64,000 nt of DNA from Lineus longissimus (lineage: Eukaryota; Nemertea; Pilidiophora; Heteronemertea; Lineidae): contig NC_088312.1 of the NCBI RefSeq assembly GCF_910592395.1, positions 496,001 to 560,000 of the forward strand, given 5' to 3'. Below the pieces are notes generated by a model. The model made no database searches. It saw only the letters and a list, made by a program, of their open reading frames with translations, and was not told where the DNA came from. The position numbers and the translations under genes were made by a program. Below, piece by piece: positions 1-14,100 of the stretch. Numbering within the stretch: the stretch's first letter is position 1; every line of letters begins with the position of its first letter.

Positions 1-509
1 GAATTTGGCTGATAACTGTCTTTTATGTCATCATTAGGAGCTGTGCTTGAGTTCATTTCACTTAGTCTTAAGGGAGGGTTTTTTGTTGCTTTAACATACA
101 AGTAGAGACAAGGATAAGTTCATGGTCGGCGATTGCTGAGCGGTATGCCAATACCACATTTGCGAAAAGGGCAAGCATACATGTACGTCTGTCTTATCCT
201 GTATCTGTCATGTACTGTCTCGTTTCGTGTGTTACTATTTTCTGAAGGGGTCTCAGAGAGTATGTACAAAAGGAGCAAAAGGGTTATGTGAAAGAGATAT
301 GAGACACAGACAGAGAGCTGATATGAATAAAGTAACCGTCTAAATCTAAAAGCAATTGTCGACACCCATCATGCTTGTCAAACCGAGCCATCTTTTTCAG
401 AAAGGATACTCGGTGAGTATCAAAGAAGACTAGGCTTGAGGCTGGGTACTGTACAAGAAAGATATCAGACACAGAAAGAAAAGGTTTGAATGACGAGAGG
501 CTTCTCAGC

Positions 510-545
510 AAAAACTATATCTTTCAGCACCGCTGTCTATAATTG
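510..545 (+). repeat. 36-bp perfect dispersed repeat, copy 1
   Basis: Identical over 36 bases to 2613-2648, beginning aaaaactatatctttcag. The similarity fades gradually upstream (both copies are preceded by a tttgaa-tgac-like stretch). No open frame or known element was recognised, so this is only described as a repeat. Confidence 0.75.
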
Positions 546-2612
546 CTTATTCTGGTCATGGACGGAATCACAACGCAGCTACTAACGATCTCCTTACCAC
601 ACGTGCGGCAAAAAGAAGTTGATTATCGCCTCCTCCAATCTTGTGAAGTGTAGGTCTTATACACTCATAATTGACGACCTATTACTTTTCGCCACACGTT
701 CGCATGAAACAGCCAGGAGTGGCATGCACGAGTAAAGCAACAGATTGACCGTCATCAAAGGAAGGACTTCAGTCAAGGGTGGCGGTAAAATATATATTGC
801 ATCCGAACACTTAGTTGGTGAGAGATGTAGTTGGAGTGTTCCGGACAGCAGCCTGTCCTTTCACGGTTAACGTCGTGACCGTTGTGAAACAATTTACTGT
901 GGTGTGGACGGACTCAAAGGTTCATTACACTTGGCTATAGAGAACAAGTGCACTATCAAAGTAGATGAAGGATGTTCGGAACGACATCTTCATAAAGTTA
1001 GCTCTGGTCTGTAGGGAGACTAGACGGAGCGGGCCCCCTGAACCACCCACTGCCGGGTCTAAAGCCTTGCTTGTAACGGAGTGGACAAATCTCCCGGACA
1101 CATCTCCACTGTGTCGGGACTGTAAGCAGTTCGGAAACAACTACTTCCTCAAATCAAATGGTCACAGGAAATTGTGGTGGTAGCGATTTACGATTTTGCT
1201 TTTTCACAAACCCATCTCCCATCGAGCTCAATCTCTGCCCAGTATGCCATCTCTACGTAAAAAAAACATCGGCATATCGATGTTCCAGTCCGCAGTGTGC
1301 ATCGACAGGACAACTCAAAGCGCAATCCCGCAATCTAATCTGAATATAAATAGCATAGATAATGAGGAGCCAGGGGCTTCCAAATCACATTCTCAGTGTT
1401 TCATTACCAAATATAGAATATATGACGAAGTATTGCCACGGGGAGAGAAGCTCTGCCAGCAATCATTGGAATATTCAGTCCATCTCCATGCCTGATTTGA
1501 GACCAAGAGGATCTCATCCCTTAAGACATTGCGTACATGCCCCGCCCGATTCTCGACCATTCCCTCATCCTGAGAGACAGCATTCCGATCCGAGAGTAGA
1601 ATGACGGAAAAACCACCGTACTTCTTTCGTCTTAATTGGTAAATGTCTGCAATTTTCAAGGGTTTGGTCCTTGGCCTTATAGCCTGTAATCTATATCAAC
1701 CTGAAATTCCATCCGAATTTTGACTCAACTGACGGAGTTGTTTACAACAACATACTTTATCAAAAGCGAGATGACAAACCGGTTTTGGTTGTGGTATTGA
1801 TATCTTAGCCGATAACAAGATGTTATTGATTAGAAAACTGATGTTTTATGATGATAACAACCAATTGCTGAATATGATACAAGCAATTTGAATCTAAAAT
1901 CGCTCGCCAGAAGGTGTTTTTAAACAACATGATTGAAACTCCTCAATCCTCAATTTGGACTTGAAAAATCCACTGTATATATATGTGAGGAGGAAGTTTC
2001 TTCTTAGACATAGCTAAATATTCTCAGTTGCTCTTTCGTCTGACAACGAACGAAAGTGTTGTCTACCTACAGTTGAAGCACAGCTAATGCGACACATAAA
2101 AGATCACAGAACCTTCATCATCTTTGAGAGTGATACTGAAATCATATTTTCGTCCAGCGGTCTCATCATAATTGCGGTCAGGGGTCGCTGACAAGATCTT
2201 AGCCTTAGGGTATGAGAGATGGCCCGCCGTCACACTAGTTCTCCACTGACGGCGATCATCAGTCATCAGAGGAAGCAAACCATATCATAACCATTGGAAA
2301 CCCCGAATCACCAAAAACTGCAGCCCTAATAATCTGTCAATAAGTCTTAGGGTTTGGCTGGCGGATTATGTATCGTGATGCCCAAACAAGGTTATCATTT
2401 GGCTTGGTCCTGGATATGTGTTAAAGAGCAATACTGAGTCAGTGACAGCAAAGTGAAAAGATTGAAAACACATTCATCTCGTCCAAAAATTCAAAAGTCC
2501 AAAAACAATTTCACTGGTTTTTTTGTTTTCTGCTCAGAATGAACCAACATCATCAGTCCAAAACTTTGTTGACTTTGAAAATTTTTCAAAATTTTGAAAT
2601 GACTGAATGATG

Positions 2613-2648
2613 AAAAACTATATCTTTCAGCACCGCTGTCTATAATTG
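2613..2648 (+). repeat. 36-bp perfect dispersed repeat, copy 2
   Basis: Second copy of the 36-bp sequence at 510-545, about 2.1 kb downstream and in the same orientation. The surrounding sequence differs apart from a short degenerate match upstream. Confidence 0.75.
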
Positions 2649-5600
2649 TACAGCTTTACTCAATCAAGTTCCAGCCACAAACCGATATTGAAAAAAATGC
2701 CTGCAGACGAGCTGTGTAAAGCTAGGCCTCGTTAGGAATCAGCTGGTAACATGTCCCCAACCATTGTCAATCATGGTCTTGCCTTATTTCTATACATAGG
2801 TCTCGACTGTTATTTGTTAACCCGATATGCCTGAGGTTCCTTTCTATCATCAGTCTGCAGTACAGCATTAAAAACACCACAAAGGCTTGCATGCGACTTC
2901 TCCCATGATCTCTCTCGTATCGTCAATATAATGCCAAGCCAGGCGACTTTCATCTCTAAAAACGCCAAAGCAACCGTTAGACTCTCCGATGATGGAACGA
3001 TCAACGTGTCGGATTCATGTCATTCCATTGTAAGGCCGATTCAGATCGACTTATTTCACTGAAGCGGACGAACAATCTGTCATCAATTTGTCCACAACCG
3101 GCGCCCCCACATTTGTTAATGGAAACTGTGTACAGACATTTGATTCACCATTCTCCAATTAATTACTTGTTTCAATCGAAAAGCTCGATGATATCGAATG
3201 GCTTACAAGCAGGATTTGCGGTTCATTAGTTTGCTGACTGCCTGCGCAGATTTCGCCAAACAAATATCACAGAGCTAGTAACGATAGCTTTACCATGAAG
3301 GAGATTACACCAAACGGTTTTGTTCTGAGCAAAAAGGATAACACAGTCATCAACATAATCAATCATTTATCAAAACTGATAACCTTGCTTTGGAATCCCT
3401 TAAAGCACTGGCTCATACAGCTTCGCCATGAATCCGAAACGGACATGCAGCAGCTTATACTGAGAGCTGGAAACAGCTATTTAAATTACTCACAATAAGA
3501 ATGTCCTTGCGGATTGCCTGGACGGGGCCTTCTGTTAGCCATGGGACTAATATCTCATATGTTCAGTTGATCATTAGACCTAATCACCATCTGACATCAT
3601 CTATAGAGGGTATTTGTAAAACAATATCTCCGAAAGCATCTAAGTGCCAATATATTTACCCCGGTTGCAGAGAGACGATAGAGACAATGAATCGGAAGCT
3701 GTCCAGCTGATGAATACGCATAATGACCTTTGCAAATACAATGGACAAGCCAATCTATTTTGCGGCTATTCTGTTAATTACAGAACATAAGCAACGCTTT
3801 CCTCATCATGAGCCTGTTCCATGACCACCACGCATCTGAGAAAGCCGACAGGAAGAAGTGAAGTCAACAGTGATGTTTTCCCAACATGTCTCTCGGCCCA
3901 CGAACATCGAAAGTGCCTAGCAACTGGCTTGCTCTAAATATGTCCCTCGTCTTTGTGATATAGAAGGTCTACCCTTTGACACTTTGCTATGAAATGTCAA
4001 AGCTGATGATCGAAACCACTGTCAGACAATGATAAAGGCTGGTTCCTGGGAAGAACAATGAAGAGGCTGCCTGGTGTGGTCGGTCAGATGAGTTTTGCCA
4101 TTGAACGATCATCTGTTTTAAACCAGGGTTGGGTGGAATAGAGGTCGGGTAAAACGAAGATGGCAATGTCCAGACACAGGATATCATCAAACATGCTCTT
4201 TATACGCAAAGTTATGTGCGAAGACAGAAGTTCTTCCAAATGAGCCACGTGTCGAATGTCTTGTCTTTTCGAGTTTTCGTGAGAAGCTGAACACTAAAAC
4301 AACTTTGATCAATGTTCAGTCGTCAACTTTTAACCGGCTATTATGGCTCAAAAGGTCGAAGTTTGCCTTTCAAACATTTGATTCAAAGATTGAGTAAATT
4401 CCTGTAGGAAGCCATATGCCAGGTTCGAGGACTATTTGACAGTAGCCTTATCTAATGTCCATTTATGAACACTCAGCTGTATTCTCGGCAGGTCTGTGTA
4501 AAGTGCTACCAAGTGGGATAAGGAGGCAAAGAATGATGGAGATTACAATACAAATAGTATTTGTGGCCGACAGCGGATATTAACTGGTCACTCCCGGGAA
4601 TGGGGCTTGATTAAGATTCACCAGGCAAGGCTTAATGTAAGGTTTAAGTGAATAGCGGTGAGGATATTGGCAGGGTGGTCCAGCGCAAGACAGATGCCGT
4701 TTAGGCTAATACTCACTGAGGATTGGGTGAACAGATTGAACTGTTGGTACAGCGTTGTAAACATCGAAGCCTGTCACCAAATGTGATGCTCTAGTTCGAA
4801 ACGCTTCTACAACTCAGTTCGCTGTCAGCAATTTCGTTTCGTGTTTGGCAGATCGGCTATAAAGGAAACGGTTTAGACGATCCCCAGGATTCATCCCGTC
4901 AAGTCGACTCTCTCAAGGCTTACACATCAAAAATCCAAACTCCCTCGTTTGCCGAGAACGACTTATAAGATATTCACGGCACGACTCCTCAAAAGACAAA
5001 TCATGGCAACCCTCGCTTCTTCTAGCTCCCTCGGTACTGTCTTAGCACGGTTAGACTGATTTGTGTGAAAATCGGCGAGGTTCTAGAAACTTCATAATTG
5101 CTTGCTGGAATACGTGCCATTGGCAGCCAAAGCGACTATAACCTTGTCGTTTCATGCATTTATCAGAGTCTTCTGACCGAGCTTCACGGTTCGCGGGGAC
5201 TTTCCTCAAGGAACAAGGTTACACATCATACAAACTGGCGAGAGGCCAATGTTACAATCCTAAACTGCAGCTGGCTTCGGTCAGCGAAACCGAGACACGA
5301 ACTCCCACGGCTCCCGTGTCTTTCACACTGGCTTAACGTTCAATGACAAACATCCCTGGACATTCAAGCTCTTTTATCTCAGTCTGAAATGCACATAGAA
5401 TGCATCATCCAGAACATGAGAGGGAGATAATTTTGCGCTTAGCACAAATCTGAAGCATCTGGTGAAATCATTGATTTTATGTCCCGACATTATTCCAAGG
5501 AGACAGATTCACCAGAAATAATGGTTCTTCATAATCCCCGAAAGAGTGTTTGTTAATTACTCCTCGTTTCTAATCATGAATAATTTAGGAGATATGTGAC

Positions 5601-6047
5601 TGCCAGTTAAAGAATTCTGTTGATTTCATGGATTACACTTGCACAGGTTAGATGTCAAACGCTCCTGATTCATCCAATGCAAGTCCCCTCCCATCTCCCC
5701 AAAAAAGCCACTCTGGTCAATCGCGCTACACCATTTTCATGCTTCCTGTTCATAAAAAATACTAAATTAGCCCGAGACAGAATTCGCTTCCATTAAACAC
5801 AATAATTGCATCCTCTTCAAAGAGATATCCAATTCAAATAATGCAATGATGTTTATAAATTGCATCGTTTTTAAGCAGCTCCATTAAACATTGATAGCTA
5901 TTAAACAGATGCGATTAAACTAGTCTATAGCCTGTCGGCGTGTGCAGATTCTTTTTGGTTCTGCTGGCGTGGCTACTGAATCCTAGTAGCAATATCAACA
6001 CTGGCACGGTAATATTACGGATTCTAGACGCACAAAGGTGATATGCA

Positions 6048-6600
6048 TTTTTAAAAGGCCGGGTCTATTTGGCAAGCCGCTCGCCGAACAGGCATCTTTT
6101 TTTGTCCTGTTTGGAGAGCCGCTTGCCAAACAGCACTAAAAAGCCACCCTGTTCGGCAAGCCGGGCTTGCCAAACAGGGCAAAAATACTACTATCTTTGG
6201 CGAGCCGGAGAGGTTACAACATGTTGGCCAATCAGAGAGCAGTGACGTCATATTCGAATTTATATGCGCATATTTAACAATGGCCGACTTCCCGCTCTCG
6301 ATTCAATTTCTGTTGCTAAACTCGGGTTTTGGTCAATAATCCATGAAGAAGCATGTACATGTACATGATGGATTTACAAAAAAAGTCATAAACGTGATTT
6401 AACTGATAAGCATGTTAAATGCATTAGTGTGCATTTCTAAAGGTGTTTCACTGTAACTCCAGTGTTGCTGGCCGTGTCGCCACGAATGATAATGAGCTCC
6501 TGGATGGTTGAATATGCATGAGTTCGGCTCTCCATCTAGGGCAGAAAAAAGGCGCTGTTTGGTGAGCCGGGCTTGCCAAATAGTCACTTCCTTTTTAAAA
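6048..6600. mobile_element. Candidate 553-bp terminal-inverted-repeat element
   Basis: The left end (tttttaaaagg, then ctatttggcaagcc and gctcgccgaacag) reappears as an imperfect reverse complement at the right end (ctgtttggtgagccgg, gcttgccaaatag, ccttttta aaa). The inverted match extends over about 45 bases. Inside the left part, the motif tttggcaagc / gcttgccaaa recurs several times between 6060 and 6220 in both orientations, giving nested palindromes. No transposase frame is visible, so this would be a non-autonomous (MITE or foldback) element. Both ends carry a ttttaaaa sequence, which is itself palindromic, so a target-site duplication cannot be separated from the element ends. Confidence 0.6.
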
Positions 6601-8155
6601 TCCATCGCGGCAAATGATGTTAGTAGCTAAGGATCTTGTCCGAGATTTGATGATGAAACGGGGCTCCGTCGTCGTCGCGGATATTACGCAGAGTCAGTGT
6701 GGTGAAGTGATTGGATGACGACAAAGCCGATGCGACTGGCAATAGTATAATCCTATGACAATATATCACCTCGGAAAAAGAATATGATGAGGGTTATCTG
6801 TACTCTTTCCCCTCTTCCTCCATGGGGACATCTAGTCAGAGATGATATTTCATCCCAATCGGTTCGTCAACCTTGGCCAACAACTAAGACGACGGTTTAA
6901 CAGTAGATACATCAATTTACAAGACCTAACTTGCATCGTAACATTCATAGTAATCAGAACCCACTATTGAGAAAGCCTATTTTGTTGTGGAGCGGACTAT
7001 GGTCACAGTTCCCGCCATTAAAAGCAAGACTTTCATCTCTTCTACAAAGAATAACTAAAATCGATGTCGTGTTTAACGTGTAAAGCTTTTGTTCGAGATG
7101 ATGTGATGTTGCAGCTGGTAGTAGAAGAAGCCTTCAAGCACTCACCACCATGTCAATGGTTAAGGTCTAATACCATAAACAAAATGCCGCATTTTCCTCA
7201 AAGCACAAGCCTGAACTGCTGTTCAGAAGAATACTAATTATCAGGGAGAATGTGTTCTGTGTGATTTGCTCTTTTCTGATGCGGCTCTCATCGTATTCCA
7301 CAAGTTGATATACGACAAGTTTGAAGGACAATATGCGGTTTGCACAAAGATGATGCTCCCCATGAGGAGTATGATTATGAATGATATCTTGTGATTGCTT
7401 CGAGTCATGGGCCGAGCCATCGGATTCAGTCAGCATGTTTTAATGTGTTTCTGAGCCATCGTAGCTCTAACTCATTTACATCAAAGCTACTAAAAACATA
7501 AAGGGAATACGCGCAAATAGAGTTTGCGGTAAGAAGTAGCAGTCTAGATGACTTATTGTCAATTTTTCCAAGTGTGTGGAACAAAAAAGAATACGAAAAT
7601 GATTGCCAACTATCTAAAAACATTTTCGTTAGAAAAAGCTAATTTACTGTCTTGTAGACTGGAACTGGTATTCCTGGCGAAGATGATGCCGGCAGATCAG
7701 ATGACTTTATTACATGAAGGTGTTGTAACGTTTTTGGAATAGCCAAGTTGACATCTCCTCATCATACCTCACAGCAGGGACTGGGAACAAGGAAGATCTT
7801 CCAAACTAGAGCCAATATCATCCAAGAGAGGCAGCTGTTTCCACCGCATGACCTCACAGTGTCGCTTTTAACATCTCGCATTTAGCGTAATCCGGCAATT
7901 GATATTAGCAAGTGAGATTCATTCGACTTCTCAAGAAACGAATCTGCTTGAGTGTTGTTTGATAGATGTGATTCTTTATGGTGATGTAAGAAGGGAATGA
8001 CGAGAGATAGTCTCACGGAATCTAAGACAAAACACAATGAAGAACGTGTGTAATGCAATGCTACCTACAAAGCAAGCACACTATCCTTGTTTGTATCGTA
8101 ATTATCAAATATGGGCATCTTACATCTTACAGGTCTTTGTTGTCTCTCGTTCAAG

Positions 8156-11100
8156 GTTTCAAGTGCGAGTACCGCTTCTCAAGTGAGACAGTGACAAGTG
8201 GCATCTTCAACTCCCCCAACTTCCCCAAGGAGTACCCGGATCGCACGTATTGCAAGTATTACATAGACGGAAGCGCGGACGAGAGGATTCGAATCACCTT
8301 CTTAGAGTTTGAATTAGAAATCAGGAGTGAGGCAGGGTAAGTAATAATACGGACCAGGGTTAAAAAGAGAAACTTTGGAAATCGAAGTCTATAGGTGGGG
8401 AAACGTTTCAGAGCTGATCCTACGTTATAGCAGTAACAAGGTATGTTTATGTTAACAACTAGATGGCCACCTAACCCCCACCATCTTTAGCAAAACACCA
8501 CCATCTTTGGCATGGTGATAGCTTTAGAGAATCCGGACCAAGGCAGAAGTACTGCAGCTTCCCTGCTCGACTTTTTTCAACTGCCAAGACTGCTGTCATT
8601 GAAATGTCCTCAGACATATAGAGCAAAAGGTAATTGCCCATCGCCTCCATCCAATCTGCCTTCTCGGTCCCTAGCCTACATTTTACTGCCCCGTGGCTCA
8701 CATTTAGGCAATAAATTCAATTAGGGTTTAAAGAGATTCATCCGTCGTCTGTCATCATTAAAGCTTTGATTAAAGGCGTCTGGATGTGTTTCTAATGGCT
8801 GGAGGGAAGGTGCAGATGGCGTCTTATGAATAAGAAAGATGCAAAGTTAGAAAGATTGGCGACCCTTTTTTAGTTTTTGTGAGTGTGGAACTAAAGTGGC
8901 TTCGACATCCAAGTCGGCATTGGTTCCAACCATACAAACAACGAGCAAAGCCTTGCTAGCGCACGATGGTTTACAATGAACCCACCGACTTTAGACCGAA
9001 CGTTGACACGTTTGCAACCACGAGCCGAGGCCATCCTATCTGTCAGAGAACCAATCCAATTCTGCAAGGGCAAATGGAGTAGACATTCCACCTCGGATTC
9101 CTTGGCAAACCGGTCGTCATACACCACAAGAAATGCCATGATAGCATCTGACAGAAAAGTTTATTAACAGTTCTGAGGAAGTATGATAGCAGCCCTGGCA
9201 TCACCAACTCCATAGTGACACTGCAGTATCGAAGAGCATCGTAGGAGACACATTCAGTGGCGGTTTTTTATCCACCTCTGTTGGTAAGGCAAGGTTGCCT
9301 CCTATCACCAACTCTTCAGCGGAGAGGTGCAGACCGATGTTTATATAAGGGCCTACCAATTGCACCAAGAAAAGGAGTTAATCTACCTGGTTGGGTTCAA
9401 CACAAACGGAGGATAATACTTGCTTCAAAGAAGTGAAAGCGAGAATTACCAAGGCTGCAGCTGCCCAGGCAGAGGCGATCGATACTTGTCCATGCCATCC
9501 AAACTTCACCAGCCTAGATCTATTGTGATTTTAGCATCATGGCAATGATTGCCGAGGTCGAGAAAGGCGCCAATACTTTCGAATCCTAGCTCAAGTGCTA
9601 CTGCAGACCAGCGACCTATCGGACTTTCGTTTACAAACGTTTTACAAGACGTTTGATAGAATATCGTTTAACAAATACACAGAGGCCAAATTTTCTTTCT
9701 TTTCAGGTGTCTCTTCGACTACCTGGAGCTGTACGGCATAGATGAGGAAGACGTGCCCTACTTTGTGGACCGACTCTGTGGTACAACAGTCCCCCAACCC
9801 ATCATATCAAAATACCCTAAACTAGAAATCATCTTCAAATCAGATTACATCAAGGGTCATAAAGGATTTAGGGCAAAGTACGAGTTTTTATCAGACAGTA
9901 AGTCATTTTTAGTGATACCTCTGACCTGTGTGAAGCTCAATGGGAATAGACCCCTTGCCACATAAGCATGTACCACCTAGGGCAGGGAAAAAGAATCCCT
10001 TTTACAAAAGGTTGTCATGGTCGAAGGTCTCGAGAGGCATCATCCGGTATCTTTGACCGTGACAATCTGTTGTAAGGATGACAAGCATATCTGGCAAAGA
10101 GCCTATGATATCAAGATTGTGTTGTGGCATATTTTCGAATAAAATCAAAAGTATGAAGCTATACTTGCCCCAATGGTTTTCCTTTCTCCTGCAGCTTTCG
10201 TCAAACGTTAACCCTCCATGGTTGGTTCATTCCACTCAGACCTCTGTCCTCCTTGTCTGCTTGATGTAGACTTCGTGTCTTGACCCGTATGCAGGCCTAC
10301 AAAGGAGTGTCTCAGCATGGTCAGTTTTCAAGGGCCTTGCAACTGACTTCACCCGAGACCACCGAGAGCTGATACCTCATCCCAGTGTAGGCCTACATGG
10401 CCTGGTCATTGTGCTATGGTGCAAGCCGAGGAGCAATCAACATGCAGGTTTCTGCCTGATTTCAACATTAGTCATGATATGTGAACATCCAGAAATTGAT
10501 TGAAATTCCTATGTTCATTCATCCCCACGTGTTGCCATAATTTGTGAAATTTGATATCGGCGTCAAGTTGCCTGAGTAGTTAGTTGACCTACATTCCTGG
10601 TACCAATAGAGTTGTTTATATGCTTCACAATGTGTGATGCGCCCGTCAAAAGAATGGCTAAACGATGTACACATGTAACGGCGAGCGGCCCAAAAGAAAT
10701 ACAGTGGAACCCCAGTTGGCGACCACCCCGGTAACGCGACCATTCAACCCCGGTTCCATGAGTGGTCGTGTTACCGGGGTTCCACTGTATTTGGATCTTG
10801 TTACGCCACTTTCGCTCAATAGTGACAATGCTTCGGTACAACATAAAACTCGTAAAATGATACGGTCGCAAGTGCATTACATGTATGCCTATTGATATAG
10901 CTGATGGTCCAGTCACTGTCCTTCATGTCCTTGTCTGGATTGAGCGGTCGACTTGAATAGTATCAGAACTCAGTGCATCCACCGGGCAGTCTGGTCAGGT
11001 ATAATCCCGATGTGATGGCGATGCTTGTGTAGCAGACGATTTCCAGATGATGCAGCAGATCTCTCTTCAGGCGCAAGGCCTCCCTGACTTGGGCAGTTGG

Positions 11101-14100
11101 TTCCAAAGGTTGCGAGGGAGACCTGCTGCGCTGACTATAAGGCCTGCACCTCTGAAAGCTGCCTAAAAGGAGCTTTTCGATCATTGATGTGATTTTGTGT
11201 TTCTTGTTTCAGGGTGGCAGCCCTTCTCCCCGTCCAATAAGCTGTGTGGTGCAGACTACATGACTGGTAATGGTGGTGTCATCATGTCGCCAGGATTTCC
11301 CCGCTTCATGTCTAATGTCGAGTGTACCTGGATGATTAAGGTACACGAGGACAGTAAAATACTGCTGGCTTTTCTCGACCTTCGGTTAGGTCCTTCGAGT
11401 AAGTATCCTTGGCAATTAATATCGAATAGAAGGGTATCTGTTGCTCTTGAGGCGAAGGAAACGATGACACAAACGATCTTAAAGCTTTATCTCGTATTCT
11501 GACAGCCGTTACCAAAACTAGAAAGACAGAAAGCCATACATGTCTGAAGAATTTTCTACTTCGATAATTCACACTTTCTATCTAAATGCTTCTCCTTTTC
11601 AGCTCATTGCAGGGATAGCTTTGTTTCCATCTATAATGGGTTTGCCAGCTCCAACGACAGACCCATAGAGAAAGTCTGTGGTCAGCTCAATTTCTACAAT
11701 AAAGGCGTAAAGGAATTCTTATCCAATAGTTTCCGTGTGGTGATACGGTAAGTCTACTGACTGAAAACTGGTAACTGACGCACTCCTATCAGGCCTTCTC
11801 CTCAGTGGTAATCAGATGAATGGATCGAGCTTCATTAACGGGATCTAGACTAGCAAAACCATGAAAGAAGCGCTTTGCATGTCTGAACTGAGAGAAATTA
11901 TTCTTCACCTCATGTATTAGGACTAACCTTTGCCTTGCATCATACAGTCTATCACCAGCTTGAAATGGGTCATGGTCAAGTCTGGACTCCTGAGGAAGTC
12001 CCTTCGTCTTCCTAAACATGCGTCCAGAGTGTAGGTAAAGTCTGGTTGTCTCCATCAACGAGCAGAACTGATCGAGATCAAGGTCTCTATACCCCTAATG
12101 ATTGCTATATCAAGTTAGACTTTGGGTGGAAACAAACTATGTCATGTCCTTCTACCTTCAACTCTACTTCAGTGGGAGCCTGACAACAGTTAGTTCATTC
12201 AATTTCAGCTACACAGCAGGGTCTTCCAGTGATGTTGATACCGTGGGCTTCAAAGTGGTCTGGTCTGCGGTTACTATACCTCATGATAGTAAGTATACCA
12301 ACACCAAAATCAATGCATCGTTCTGTCACGTGAATATCAACCCACTGTAACTGACTTTCAGCAAAGGGAACAGGGGTTGAGGTTGCATTTCAACTGTGCT
12401 TTGCGGGAGTTGTTCCTGCAACAGACAAATGCTGGCGTGCAGAACGCAACGTGGTAAGTGGACTCCACCAGACTCTCTCCTTAAGAGAGGACTGCCACGG
12501 TCAAGTAGACTTGAACTGAGGGAATCTCCACGATGTTCCGCTGGTCTCTTTGATCATTCGCAAGGCATTTATACAAACCAATGGTTCATATAGCTCCCGC
12601 TTACGTCTCAAGCTCTATGGTTGCAAGTTGGCCTCATTCCCACCGTTCAAAGTTCCTTGGGGCGTTCATGGTACTTCAACAGCAGTGTCACATTGTTCCT
12701 CAAATATCGCAAAGGTGAATGGTTTCATTCATCAAGCAGCTTAGCGTTCCGGTAATTCCGAATCTGCTATCGGATTCTCTCGATGTCGAAATCCGATACG
12801 GGTAGATTTACCTTCGATCCATCACACGCCGAACTCAGAAAATAGCAAGGATCTCCAGAGCAGCCAAGTTAAGTAGGCTCGATGCTCAGGAAATCCGGCA
12901 CCGAGCCTCATCATTACCCTAGAGAGTAGACGGTGTTTGCATTCAGTCGTTAATCCGCCCGGAGCGTGACTTGCGACACTAATTCTATCTGCAGGTTGCG
13001 TTGGGGGAAAGAATAAGCCAACTGTTGAGGTGATTGAATTTTCTCTCGGGGATGAAGAAAAAATCAATGCCCTCGAAAATTTCTGTAAAAATTGTGCTTA
13101 AGGACTCGAACAAGTTGAGAGATGACAGTTTTTAGTGGGTTTGAGTTTTTCAAACTGCGTAAGGTGTACTCCTTCAGTGCCTGCATGCCAATGGAATCCC
13201 CTAACGGCATATCCCAATGAAGATAGGGTTTAATGTACTTTCTCATCATGTATCATGTTACCTCAACCTTGAAGGGTTTAAGACAAAGTTCTTTCGCTGT
13301 TTTGGACTTTGTTAGCGTCCATAAGAAGTGACTGACATCATCGGGAGTATTGGGATGATTTCTCCCATTGTTTGAATCTAATTCGAATCCGCGCCTGATA
13401 AACGTTCATGGATGAAAAATGGAAAGAAGACCTTTTAAAAAAACGAAAAAATACATTCGCCGGGGTTCGAACCCATGACCACCCAATCTAAAGCGCAGCG
13501 CTCTCACCGCTGAGCTATCAGGGCGTTCATGTTTGACGTGAGATATTCGGCAATCTGAAGACAGGCCTTAGGGTACGCGCCATGATTGTGGCTAGGTCAC
13601 GCTGGCGGAAGAGTAATTGGGTGCAAATAGTTCCAAGGTGTCCGTATAACTGAATATTACTATAGATATTTCTTAATATATCGTATATATATAGCTCGGT
13701 GATTTTATTGAAAATGTCTGCAGTTGATTTAAATGTTTGAATGGTTTAAAAACAAAATTTTTAGAAGCGAGGTCAACAGGGTCAGAAGAAATAGTTTTTG
13801 GCGCCAATGATGTCGGCAATGGCAGATTTGAATTAAGATTCGAGTCGATTCTTTTGGAAGCCGAAAGGGCGGATGCACAGGGCAATTGCATTTAGAAAGC
13901 TCCGCCGACTGATAGTCAAACCATTCCCTGGAGTGCACGAAAACCTGCAATGAGGGTGTACTTCAGCTTGAAAAGTTCGCGGGTGAAGGGTTTTTTTTCA
14001 TGATGATATTGATAATGATAATAATGATGATGGTTTAAGAGCGCTGGCGGATCCAGGAACTGGAAGAAGAGGGAGTGTGCACTGCATTTCTCATCAAAAT

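Larger units (their letters stand above)
1..8155. other. Upstream non-coding region, no recognised gene
   Basis: No open frame here shows recognisable protein similarity, domain pattern or convincing splice-site pairing. The NETO-like gene that starts to be recognisable at 8156 must have at least one further 5' exon (signal peptide, start codon); it may lie in this stretch or before the window, and I could not identify it. The region holds a 36-bp perfect dispersed repeat (510 and 2613) and one inverted-repeat element (6048-6600). The rest looks like unstructured intron or intergenic DNA. Confidence 0.6.
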
